Origin: an uncultured Collinsella sp.
GTDB lineage: Bacteria > Actinomycetota > Coriobacteriia > Coriobacteriales > Coriobacteriaceae
Direction of reading: 5' to 3'
DNA: 64,000 bases
NCBI GenBank assembly: GCA_900541035.1
Contig: UQIN01000004.1
Span: 60,343 to 124,342 of the forward strand
Shown: piece after piece, positions 40,389 through 47,578 of the stretch
How the letters are laid out: each line of letters begins with the position of its first letter
Position numbering within the stretch: the first letter of the stretch is position 1
Notes under the pieces: generated by a model
Databases searched by the model: none
What the model was told of the DNA's origin: nothing
What the model saw: only the letters and a program-made list of their open reading frames with translations
Position numbers and translations under genes: made by a program

Positions 40389-40449
40389 CGACACTTCTTT
40401 TCGCTCCCGCATATCGGCAGACGGTGCGCTCCTGACACTTTTTGATACC
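40389..40449 (-). promoter_or_regulatory. Direct repeats upstream of GH1 copy 2
   Basis: On the minus strand AAAAGTGTCAGG and AAAGAAGTGTCG are 44 bases apart, about 83 and 127 bases before the start codon. Sequence and spacing match the region upstream of GH1 copy 1 (7979-8040). Confidence 0.55.
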
Positions 40450-40490
40450 TCGCGTGCACGAAAAAGCACCCGCCCACACGCCGCGAACGT

Positions 40491-40611
40491 CAAGTGAGTA
40501 GACTTTTTGGCAAAACTCAACCAGACCCGCCTTTGACGCCATCAAAACCTCAGGTAGCTTACCTGGCATGTTCCGGCGTGGTCAGACTAAGCCAAAAAGT
40601 CTACTCACTTG
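40491..40611. repeat. 121-bp element with perfect 21-bp inverted ends
   Basis: CAAGTGAGTAGACTTTTTGG plus C at 40491-40511 is the exact reverse complement of 40591-40611. The 79-base interior has an imperfect second dyad (CTCAGGTAGCTTACCTGG). Size and form suggest a MITE-like or REP-type element. Confidence 0.75.
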
Positions 40612-40617
40612 CAAAAA

Positions 40618-40647
40618 AGGGCGCCTCCACAACAGCGAAGGCGCCCT
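40618..40647 (-). terminator. Minus-strand terminator without an upstream gene
   Basis: Stem AGGGCGCCT / AGGCGCCCT followed on the minus strand by TTTTTT. The only gene that could feed it lies on the plus strand, so it may insulate GH1 copy 2 or be left over from a rearrangement. Stem and loop resemble the luxS terminator at 42748-42778. Confidence 0.6.
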
Positions 40648-40670
40648 CGGGTGGCAGACCATTTGACTGA

Positions 40671-40706
40671 ATAGGAAAGAAAGGAAAAAATAGGAAAGAA
40701 AGGAAA
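40671..40706 (+). repeat. Purine-rich tandem repeat at the AAA ATPase ribosome site
   Basis: ATAGGAAAGAAAGGAAA occurs twice (40671-40687, 40690-40706), followed by GGAG and the start codon. It gives several overlapping GGAAAG/AAGGA units upstream of translation start. Confidence 0.6.
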
Positions 40707-40714
40707 GGAGACTT

Positions 40715-41821
40715 ATGACTGAAACCATCTTCTCCCCCTCATTTGGAAATCGCCCATCCTATCTCGTCGGGCGCGAAACTGTAATTTCGACATTCATATC
40801 CGGCCTTGAGCAGGAACCGGGCAATCGCGACCGAGCCATGCTCATGCTTGGACAGCGAGGCAGCGGCAAGACAGTTCTTCTGTGGGAACTTGCCGACCGC
40901 GCACGCAAGCTCGGCTTTGTTGTCGCCACGCCTACCGTAGCCTCCGAGGATATGCTCGAGCGCATTGTCGAGAAAATCCAAGAAGCAGGCAAACCTTACG
41001 TCAACAAACGCCGCCTTCCCAAACTCGCGAGCGGCAGCCTAAGTGTTTTCGGGCTCTCGGCAGGCCTCGAGTTCACACGAGACGTGCAGGAGACCAAGAG
41101 CTTTCAGTTCAAGCTCACGCAGCTCGCGCGCAAACTGACCGAGCAGGGGCACGGCATCCTCATCCTCATCGACGAGCTCCAAGCAAATTCACCCGAGATC
41201 AGACAGCTCGTCACCGCCTATCAAGAGCTGGTCGGCGAACGACTCAACGTCGCGCTCGTCATGGCGGGCCTTCCGGGAGCCGTCTGCGCAACACTCAATG
41301 ACCGTGTGCTGACATTTCTCAACCGCGCTCGAAAGGTCACGCTCGAGCCACTTTCGGTCGGAGATGTCGATACCTATTACCAGCGGGCTTTCGATGAGCT
41401 CGGCCTTGATATTCCAAGCGATCTTCGCCTCCGTGCCGCTCGCGCAACCCAAGGCTCGCCCTATATGCTGCAACTCATCGGCTATAACATCGCCAATCGC
41501 TGCAGGACAGGCGAACGTGCGACGCAAGGGTTAATCGACGGAGCCATCGAGGCGTCGAAAGTCGATTTCGAAAACGATGTGTGCGAAACGACGCTCGCCG
41601 CGCTGTCAGACCAAGACGTCGCGTTTCTCTCCGCAATGACTGATGACGAAGACGCTGTGTCTCGCATTTCTGATGTTGCGAAGCGCATGTCAGTCACACC
41701 CGACTATGCGCAAAAGTATCGCCGGCGCCTCATCGGCGCCGGCGTTATCGAGCAGGCGCGCCGCGGCTACGTGCGCTTCGCCGTCCCCTATATGGCCGAT
41801 TACCTGCGCAGCCAGCTCTAG
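40715..41821 (+). CDS. AAA-family ATPase with C-terminal winged-helix region
   Basis: 368 aa. Walker A MLGQRGSGKTVLL (about residue 44), Walker B GILILIDEL (about 149), and a sensor-like region (VALVMAGLPGAVCATL). The final 70 residues (ISDVAKRMSVTPDYAQKYRR, RLIGAGVIEQARRGYVRFAV) form a winged helix. This is the archaeal-type ATPase/AAA_16 fold, also called DUF853- or Orc1/STAND-like, often found as single genes of unknown role. Ribosome site GGAAAGGAG is strong. A flipped family B hairpin follows its stop. Confidence 0.82.
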   Translation: MTETIFSPSFGNRPSYLVGRETVISTFISGLEQEPGNRDRAMLMLGQRGSGKTVLLWELADRARKLGFVVATPTVASEDMLERIVEKIQEAGKPYVNKRRLPKLASGSLSVFGLSAGLEFTRDVQETKSFQFKLTQLARKLTEQGHGILILIDELQANSPEIRQLVTAYQELVGERLNVALVMAGLPGAVCATLNDRVLTFLNRARKVTLEPLSVGDVDTYYQRAFDELGLDIPSDLRLRAARATQGSPYMLQLIGYNIANRCRTGERATQGLIDGAIEASKVDFENDVCETTLAALSDQDVAFLSAMTDDEDAVSRISDVAKRMSVTPDYAQKYRRRLIGAGVIEQARRGYVRFAVPYMADYLRSQL

Positions 41822-41822
41822 G

Positions 41823-41862
41823 CAACCACCGCAAAGGGGACAGGCACCTTTGTGGTGGGTTG
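41823..41862 (+). repeat. Hairpin repeat family B, copy 4 (flipped)
   Basis: CAACCACCGCAAAGG / CCTTTGTGGTGGGTTG. The loop GGACAGGCA is the reverse complement of that in copies 1-3. It starts 2 bases past the stop of the plus-strand AAA ATPase gene, so it has the same orientation relative to its gene as copies 2 and 3. Confidence 0.78.
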
Positions 41863-41871
41863 GGCCCGCTT

Positions 41872-41928
41872 GTCTCGATCTGTAACAGTTAGGCCGTCAA
41901 AACCGGGCTTGGTGTTACAGATTGAGAT
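41872..41928. repeat. Inverted repeat GATCTGTAACA, copy 1
   Basis: TCTCGATCTGTAACA and TGTTACAGATTGAGA pair with one G-U on the plus strand. Confidence 0.7.
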
Positions 41929-41952
41929 TGTCCGGGCGGCCCCCCGCGGTTC

Positions 41953-42011
41953 GTCTTGATCTGTAACATATAGAGACGATTTAGCGCGCCAACTGTTACA
42001 GACCGAGACGA
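41953..42011. repeat. Inverted repeat GATCTGTAACA, copy 2
   Basis: CGTCTTGATCTGTAACA and TGTTACAGACCGAGACG pair with two differences. With the copy at 41872-41928 it fills the gap between the convergent AAA ATPase and DUF4867 genes. Confidence 0.7.
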
Positions 42012-42017
42012 AGGACC

Positions 42018-42662
42018 CTAATCCACGGTGATGTCGAAGTTCTTGCCGACGAGACCCACGTAGCCGCCCTCGGCAGCCTTGGAGCTATCGGCGTGGCAGA
42101 GAACCCACTTGTCGGCCTTCCAGTAGCAGTAGCTGTCGCCGGCCGCGGGCATGTCGGCCGCAGCCTCGGGGCGCGGGCCGTTGGTGCCGGCGGGCAGCGC
42201 AACCATCACCTGGAAGCCGCCGTCGTCGACCATGCACGGCGTGTAGTGCAGCGTGGTGCCGTAGACCTCAACGAGCGTGCCGGCGGGCGCGCGGAACGCC
42301 TTGACCTGCGCGGTGTCGAGCTTGCCGTCGACAATCTGCTCGCGCTTGGCCAGCAACAGGATAAAGTCGCGAGCACCCAGGTTGAACTCGCTCGCGCGGT
42401 GATACTCCAAGCAGTTGAGCTTCGTGTTGTGGCCGTTGCACCAGCCCAGCTGGAACGGACGGCCGCCATACATGAGCAGGCCGAGCGTGTCGGCACCCTC
42501 GACCTGCTCGAGCTCGGGCGCGGAGGCCACGTACTTGCTGCCCTCGGGGATGGGCGTTGCGGAGAGCGCCTCGGTAAGCGGAGCGGTCAGGGCAGACGGA
42601 ACGTCGTCCCACACGCGGCCGTAGGGCTTGAACTCGGGATCGGTGACAGAGTAGATATGCAT
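42018..42662 (-). CDS. DUF4867 family protein
   Basis: 214 aa, starting MHIYSVTDPEFKPYGRV. Conserved-looking features include MYGGRPFQLGWCNGHNTKLN, EYHRASEFNLG and the LVEVYGTTLHYTPC segment, consistent with a cupin-like fold as in ureidoglycolate lyase-like and DUF4867 proteins. AGGAG precedes the ATG by 6 bases; an earlier in-frame start is unlikely. DUF4867 genes often lie near sugar-metabolism genes and may act on sugar acids, but no reaction is established. Confidence 0.78.
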   Translation of the reverse strand: MHIYSVTDPEFKPYGRVWDDVPSALTAPLTEALSATPIPEGSKYVASAPELEQVEGADTLGLLMYGGRPFQLGWCNGHNTKLNCLEYHRASEFNLGARDFILLLAKREQIVDGKLDTAQVKAFRAPAGTLVEVYGTTLHYTPCMVDDGGFQVMVALPAGTNGPRPEAAADMPAAGDSYCYWKADKWVLCHADSSKAAEGGYVGLVGKNFDITVD

Positions 42663-42747
42663 GTTCGCTCCTGTTCGTTTATGTGATATTACAAACATTC
42701 TAGAACAATCACGCGCGGTTTTAAACGTCCGCCATGTCCGCTCAACA

Positions 42748-42778
42748 AAAAGGCACCCCCGCATAAGCGAAGGCGCCC
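42748..42778 (-). terminator. luxS terminator
   Basis: GGGCGCCTTCGC / GCGGGGGTGCC-type stem followed on the minus strand by TTTTTG, 28 bases past the luxS stop. Confidence 0.8.
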
Positions 42779-42806
42779 AGTGAGCTCATTTTGAGCGACG
42801 AGACCT

Positions 42807-43295
42807 TTACGCCTGCTGATAGTGCAGGTGTGCCTCATCGATATCGATCAAATCGCGGTCGAGATAGCGGCGCGCGAGCCAATTTGCCATGGGAAGGTTC
42901 TGGTCCAGGTAGTTACCGCACTCTTCGGGAGCGGCACCGGGGACATCACCCTCGAAGCCAGCAACGAACTCGAACAACTCGCGCACGAGCGGCAAGATCT
43001 CCTCGCTCGTCACCTCGCCAAACACAACCAGGTAAAAGCCCGTGCGGCAGCCCATAGGGCCAAAGTAGACAATACGGCTCGACCACTCGGCATGGTTGCG
43101 AAGGAACGTCGCGCCCAGGTGCTCGATGGTGTGGCACTCGGCCGTGTTCATGACCGGTTCTTTGTTGGGCGTGGTCAAGCGCAGGTCAAAGGTGGTGACG
43201 GCGGCGCCGGTCGCCGGATCGCGGTCGACGCGGCTCACATAGACGCCGGGCTCAAGCAGCAGATGGTCAACGGAAAAACTCGCGATGCGCTCCAT
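42807..43295 (-). CDS. luxS: S-ribosylhomocysteine lyase LuxS
   Basis: 162 aa enzyme cleaving S-ribosylhomocysteine to homocysteine and DPD, the precursor of autoinducer-2. The metal motif HTIEH (about residues 55-59) and the third ligand cysteine in GPMGCRTGFYL (about 83) are present, as is the N-terminal SFSVDHLLLEPGVYVSR. Monocistronic. The start at 43295 has GAGAGGA upstream. The region before it contains a terminator hairpin with a third, competing arm, so attenuation is possible. Confidence 0.97.
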   Translation of the reverse strand: MERIASFSVDHLLLEPGVYVSRVDRDPATGAAVTTFDLRLTTPNKEPVMNTAECHTIEHLGATFLRNHAEWSSRIVYFGPMGCRTGFYLVVFGEVTSEEILPLVRELFEFVAGFEGDVPGAAPEECGNYLDQNLPMANWLARRYLDRDLIDIDEAHLHYQQA

Positions 43296-43309
43296 GGCAG
43301 ATCCTCTCG

Positions 43310-43411
43310 GTAGTCAATTTGGGACGGGGGCCCTTTTAGCTGGTCGCAACAATCCCACCCATGATAGCAGTCAAAAAAGCCCCGTCCCAAATGACTACTT
43401 TGGGACGGGGC
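43310..43411 (-). terminator. ROK-gene terminator with a third, competing arm ahead of luxS
   Basis: On the minus strand: GCCCCGTCCCAAA (43411-43399), then its complement TTTGGGACGGGGC within 43391-43379, then TTTTTT, a good terminator for the ROK gene. A second copy of the first arm (CCCCGTCCCAAATTGACTAC, 43329-43310) sits just before the luxS ribosome site and could pair instead with the middle segment. Confidence 0.7.
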
Positions 43412-43526
43412 GCCGCGCAGCCGATAATATCGAGCGTTCAGCATCTAGTTTTCTAACCCGGCAGCAACTGTAATCGCCACCGGGTCAATCGCAATAATCG
43501 CCACCAGACCAATCGATGGCCTGCAC

Positions 43527-44465
43527 TTACAGCACTCGCAAACAAGTTGCGACAGCACCGTAAATATTGGCGTCGTTACCCAGCTGCGCCGGGACCACGT
43601 GCGGACGAGGCATATCTTTCAGAAAACCGGTGTAGTGCGCCATGACGTCATCCATCTTACGGTCAAGCGCCTCGAACAGCGCGGGATGGCAACTGATGCC
43701 GCCACCAATCGCGAAGACTGCCGGGTCGATGACGCACTGCAGATTCACAAGCACACGATCAAACAGCTCAGCATAAGCATCCAATCCGCGCTGCACAGCG
43801 TCGACCTCGGACGCGCTCCCGTGCTCCAGTAGCCCGAAGATCCGTCGGCCATCGAGGGCCTCCAGTTCAGCTTCATCCGAAATGCCAAGTTCGACTGCCA
43901 CGAGATTCTGCAGGCCGTGCCATCCGCTCGAAGTCGCGAACGTATCACGATGATCAAGCGGTTCGCTTACGTTGTTGGACAGGAAGCTGAACTCGCCCGC
44001 GAAGCCGCCCGCACCTGTCAGCACCCGGCCGTCAACCACGATGCCTCCGCCGATGCCCGTACCGATTACCGCCACGCAACCCACGTCCACGCCGCGCAAC
44101 GCACCGGCAGCGTACTCGCCAAGCGCACAGCTTTTGCCGTCGTTGACAACGGTCACGGGCAGCCCCAGCCGTTCGCGCAGCGCTCGGCCAAGCGGAAACC
44201 CGTCCATGTACGGCAGCGCACCACCGCGATGGATCGTCCCGTCTGGATCGACCTCGTAACCGAAGATGCCACCTGGGGCCGAGATGCCCACGCCTACAAC
44301 CTGTCCGCGATACGGCCCTACGAGTGCCGCGAGCGCGTCGACCAGCTGATCGGCCGAGACGAACGCCGTCGGAATCGAACCACGGTCACCAAACTCGTAG
44401 TTCTCATTCACAATCGCCCATTTGACGCTCGTTCCGCCGATATCAATTCCAAACAGCTGCCTCAT
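43527..44465 (-). CDS. ROK-family sugar kinase
   Basis: 312 aa. ATP site FGIDIGGTSVKWAIV at the start, catalytic region VVNDGKSCALGEYA (aspartate near residue 103), GTGIGGGIVVDG, and the ROK C-terminal region. The usual zinc-binding CXCGXXGC motif is absent: after AGEFSFLSNN the sequence runs DHRDTFATSSGWHGLQN, so this is a zinc-free ROK kinase. Likely phosphorylates glucose or another hexose. ATG 44465 has GAGGGGAG upstream. It follows the truncated DUF6198 gene and the FGGY kinase on the same strand. Confidence 0.88.
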   Translation of the reverse strand: MRQLFGIDIGGTSVKWAIVNENYEFGDRGSIPTAFVSADQLVDALAALVGPYRGQVVGVGISAPGGIFGYEVDPDGTIHRGGALPYMDGFPLGRALRERLGLPVTVVNDGKSCALGEYAAGALRGVDVGCVAVIGTGIGGGIVVDGRVLTGAGGFAGEFSFLSNNVSEPLDHRDTFATSSGWHGLQNLVAVELGISDEAELEALDGRRIFGLLEHGSASEVDAVQRGLDAYAELFDRVLVNLQCVIDPAVFAIGGGISCHPALFEALDRKMDDVMAHYTGFLKDMPRPHVVPAQLGNDANIYGAVATCLRVL

Positions 44466-44491
44466 GGCCGCTCCCCTCTCGCTCAATGCGT

Positions 44492-44848
44492 CTACATGCT
44501 CGCAGGCTCTTCCATAAAGGCCATGAGCCTGCGGTTGAGCAGACGACCCCAAAACGTGCAGATACCGCCCGCCAGGAGCGCGGCGGCTACGGTGCCGATA
44601 CCGATGCCCACCGCAGCACCCGTACGCACAAGCCCGTAGACCAGTGAGATGCCCACACAGCTCCCGTCAAAGAAATACTTCGCCTTACCAAATTCACAGT
44701 GAAACACCTGGGAGAGCGTCTGCACCATGCCGTCGGGCGCCACGGGGACGAGCCGCGCAGAGACGCCCAGCGTCACGCCGAGCGCTGTGCGTGCATTCAT
44801 TACAACGCCGCAGCTCAGGAATAGAATCCCACATACGTAGACCATCAT
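44492..44848 (-). pseudogene. DUF6198/YczE-type membrane protein, C-terminal half only
   Basis: 118 codons covering about three membrane helices. The sequence FHCEFGKAKYFFDGSCVGIS, then GIGIGTVAAALLAGG and GRLLNRRL matches the second repeat of YczE/DUF6198 proteins, which are about 215 aa; the whole first repeat is missing. An in-frame stop lies six codons before the first ATG, and there is no ribosome site. A short repeat, GACTCTACCGC, flanks the missing part (44859 and 44963 areas), as if a deletion removed the 5' half. It is probably not functional as it stands. Confidence 0.6.
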
Positions 44849-44983
44849 TCGACGCGTTGGACTCTACCGCATCACATCGTCCTCTCGTTCGCATCTTCAC
44901 CTGTCGACCGAATAGTACTCCGTGACATCGCCCCAGGGCGTCACTCGTACGCATTGCCGCGACTCTACCGCGGCATCACGCAT

Positions 44984-46468
44984 TTAGTACGAGATAGTCG
45001 CCTCGACGGCATGGCGCCAGCCGGCGATCTTTTTGGCTCGCTCGTCAGCGGGCATCGACGGCTCCACGATGCCACGGGCGCCGTAGACGTCGACGACATC
45101 GCGCGTATACATGCCCAGCGCGATACCGCAGGCCCAAGCCGCGCCCAGACCGCTCATCTCGTCGTTGCTCGCAATGCGGATGGGCGAGCCGACCAAATCG
45201 CTCTCAAACTGCATCAGGTACGCGTCGCGCGTGGGGCCGCCGTCAACACGAAGCTCGGCAAGCGCCGCGCCCGAATCCTCGACCATCGCATCAATGACGT
45301 CAAAAATCTGATAGGCGATCGACTCGTCGGCAGCCTTTACGAACTCCGCGCGGCCCGTGGTGCGTGTCATACCAAAAACGCATCCCTCGGCATCACTTGC
45401 CCAGTGCGGCGCACCCAGGCCGGTAAACGCCGGCACAAAGTAAACATGGCTCGCCGGGTTGGCGGCGTAGCACAGGTCGGTGACCTCCTCGGGGTTGTTG
45501 ATGAGCTCCAGGTCGTCGCGCAGCCAGGTCTTGACGGCGCCGGCGTAGCTCACGTTGCCCTCGAGTACATACTCGGTCACGCCATCCATACGCCACGCAA
45601 GCGAGCTCGAAAGCCCGTGCGAGCTGGCGACAAACTCGTTGCCGACGTTCATCATGACCGAGCTACCGGTGCCATAGGTCGCTTTGGCCATGCCGCGGCT
45701 GTGGCAACCCTGCGCAAACAGGGCCGCATGGCTGTCGCCCAGCACGCCGTGTACCGGCACGGGTGCGGGCAAAAAGCCATCCAGGTCCGTTGTGCCAAAC
45801 AGACCGTCGGAATCGGTCACCTGCGGCAGGCAGGCCGGATCGATGCCAAAGGCCTCGCACACCGGCTCGCTCCAGCAGCCGCGGCGCAGGTCAAAGAGCT
45901 GCGTACGGCTGGCGTTGGACCAGTCGCAGCGGAACTCGGCGCCGCCCGTGAGCGTCCAGACCACCCAGGCGTCAATCGTGCCAAGGCAAAGCTCGCCCGC
46001 CGCAGCGGCCTTAGCAGCCGCCGGCACGTTTGCGAGAATCCAGGCCATCTTGCCCGCCGGATAGTAAGGCGAGAGCACCAGGCCCGTCGTGTCGCGCACC
46101 AGCTCGGTCACGCCCTCGCGGGCGGCCAGCTCGTCACACAGTTCACGGGCGCGGGCGCACTGCCACACCACGGCGTCGCACAGCGGCTCGCCCGTCGCAC
46201 GGTTCCAGGCAACGGTGGTCTCACGCTGGTTGGAAATGCCAATGCCGGCGACGTCGGCCGGGTCGACCCCGGTCTCCTCCACCACGGCGCGCGCCACGGC
46301 CAGAACGTTGGCCGCGATCTCGGCCGGATCATGGCTCACCCAGCCGGCCTCGTTGACGATCTGGCGATGCGCGCGGTCGGCACGATGAATCAGATGGCCG
46401 CCCTCGTCCACCAGCAGCGCCTTGGTGCCCTGCGTGGATTGATCGATTCCGATGATGTATTTGCTCAT
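44984..46468 (-). CDS. FGGY-family kinase, glycerol-kinase-like, in a pentose/ketulose operon
   Basis: 494 aa. Phosphate-binding start YIIGIDQSTQGTKALL; substrate residues of glycerol kinase are present: Arg-Glu in GISNQRETTVAW, Trp in AVVWQCARA, Tyr in LVLSPYYPAG and Asp in GVLGDSHAALFAQ. The ATP region ATYGTGSSVMMN is intact. Plain homology suggests glycerol kinase, but it lies downstream of split transketolase and an isomerase, so a ketulose with a glycerol-like end (for example apulose) is a reasonable substrate. Start 46468 was chosen at MSKYIIGID with GGGAGA upstream. A composite hairpin element lies between it and the transketolase genes. Confidence 0.85.
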   Translation of the reverse strand: MSKYIIGIDQSTQGTKALLVDEGGHLIHRADRAHRQIVNEAGWVSHDPAEIAANVLAVARAVVEETGVDPADVAGIGISNQRETTVAWNRATGEPLCDAVVWQCARARELCDELAAREGVTELVRDTTGLVLSPYYPAGKMAWILANVPAAAKAAAAGELCLGTIDAWVVWTLTGGAEFRCDWSNASRTQLFDLRRGCWSEPVCEAFGIDPACLPQVTDSDGLFGTTDLDGFLPAPVPVHGVLGDSHAALFAQGCHSRGMAKATYGTGSSVMMNVGNEFVASSHGLSSSLAWRMDGVTEYVLEGNVSYAGAVKTWLRDDLELINNPEEVTDLCYAANPASHVYFVPAFTGLGAPHWASDAEGCVFGMTRTTGRAEFVKAADESIAYQIFDVIDAMVEDSGAALAELRVDGGPTRDAYLMQFESDLVGSPIRIASNDEMSGLGAAWACGIALGMYTRDVVDVYGARGIVEPSMPADERAKKIAGWRHAVEATISY

Positions 46469-46511
46469 GTACTCTCCCATTCCTTCCGCCAAATCAAAGA
46501 CAGCCTGGCGG

Positions 46512-46631
46512 ACAAGGAGCGAGCGACCGCCAAGTGCCGCAGATTGCCGTGAAAGAGGAGCGCCGCGTACTTTGTGTACGCAAGCGACGGTTTGAACGGC
46601 AAGGTGCGGTGCTTGGCGGCCGCGCAGCGTC
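46512..46631 (-). repeat. Composite 3' hairpin element, copy 3 (between transketolase and FGGY kinase)
   Basis: Keeps the blocks GACGCTGCGCG, TTCAAA, TTTCA and GCTCGCT of copies 1 and 2 in the same order, but every stem has changed: outer GCCGCCAAG / CTTGGCGG, middle CCGCACCTTGCCG / CGGCAATCTGCGG, inner GCGTAC-ACAAA-GTACGC. Hairpin 1 after the stop codon is missing in this copy. Confidence 0.65.
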
Positions 46632-46639
46632 TGTGTCTA

Positions 46640-47578
46640 CTAGTTGCCGAGGAACTCGGCAACGGTCTTGGCAATGCCTTCGCCGGTGAGGCCGTAGTGC
46701 GCAAAGACCTCGGGGCTCGTGCCGGTGATGACCGGCGCGTCGGGCAGGCTCAGGCACTTGACCGGACGCGGGCAATGCTCGCCCACGACCTGCGCGACCA
46801 TGGAGCCCAAGCCGCCAAAGGGGCTGTGCTCCTCGACGGTCACGACGGCGCGCGTGGCACCAGCGGCCTCGATCACGGCCTCGGCATCGAGCGGCTTGAC
46901 GCAGTACATGTCGAGCACGGTGGCGGAGATGCCCTGCTCGGCGAGCAGATCGGCGGCGTCCACGGCATGGCGGACCATCTCACCGGTGGCGACAATCGTC
47001 ACATCGGTGCCGCGACGCACCCAGGTGGCACGATCCATCTGGAACGGGCACTCGTCCTCGGTATACACGTCCTCGACCGGGTTGCGGCCCACGCGGATAT
47101 AGGCCGGCTTGTTGTCGGCAACCAGGGCGCGCACAAGCTCGGCAGTCTGAAAACGATCGCTCGGCAGATACACGCGCATGTTCGGGATAGCGCTCATGGC
47201 GGCGATATCCTGCGCGGAGTGATGGCTCATGCCCAGAGCGCCGTAGGACACGCCGCCCGAGATGCCGATGAGCTTGACGTTGGTGTTGGAGTACGAGACG
47301 TCGACCTTGCACTGCTCATACGAGCGCGTGGTCACAAAGGACGCCGGCGAGGCGGCCCAGGCCTTCTTGCCGCACGAAGCCATGCCGGCGGCGATACTCA
47401 CCAGGTCCTGCTCGGCAATGCCGACCTCAATGGACTGCTGGGGATACTGATCGAAGAACGGCGTGAGCGACGCGGAGCCGCGGGAGTCGGAGCACAGGAC
47501 GACGATGTCCTTATCGGTCTCGGCGGCCTCGAGCAGCGTGTCGCAGATAACCTTGCGGTTGGCGATCTTGTTAGCCAT
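46640..47578 (-). CDS. Transketolase, C-terminal (B) subunit
   Basis: 312 aa; supplies the pyrimidine-binding and C-terminal domains of a two-subunit transketolase. Motifs: glutamate for TPP activation in SIEVGIAEQDLVSIAAGMAS, substrate region GGVSYGALGMSHHSAQDIAA, and YIRVGRNP. ATG 47578 overlaps the stop of the N-subunit gene by 8 bases and has GGAGG upstream, so the two subunits are made together. Ordinary central-metabolism transketolase is one chain; split ones in operons with isomerase and kinase genes usually serve a dedicated sugar pathway. Confidence 0.93.
   Translation of the reverse strand: MANKIANRKVICDTLLEAAETDKDIVVLCSDSRGSASLTPFFDQYPQQSIEVGIAEQDLVSIAAGMASCGKKAWAASPASFVTTRSYEQCKVDVSYSNTNVKLIGISGGVSYGALGMSHHSAQDIAAMSAIPNMRVYLPSDRFQTAELVRALVADNKPAYIRVGRNPVEDVYTEDECPFQMDRATWVRRGTDVTIVATGEMVRHAVDAADLLAEQGISATVLDMYCVKPLDAEAVIEAAGATRAVVTVEEHSPFGGLGSMVAQVVGEHCPRPVKCLSLPDAPVITGTSPEVFAHYGLTGEGIAKTVAEFLGN

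Larger units (their letters stand above)
40308..40714. other. 407-bp gap with operator-like repeats, a long inverted repeat and a stand-alone terminator
   Basis: Holds the GH1 repeat pair (40389-40449), a 121-bp inverted-repeat element (40491-40611), a minus-strand terminator hairpin (40618-40647) and a purine-rich tandem repeat just before the AAA ATPase gene. No gene seen. Confidence 0.7.

Noticed and set aside
40320..40569. Minus-strand ORFs of 66 codons upstream of GH1 copy 2
   Set aside because: They lie across the operator-like repeats and the 121-bp palindrome, and have no ribosome site.
44984..46468. Plain glycerol kinase GlpK
   Set aside because: Motifs fit, but no glycerol uptake or glycerophosphate dehydrogenase gene is near, and the gene is in an isomerase-transketolase operon. 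Kept as an alternative only.
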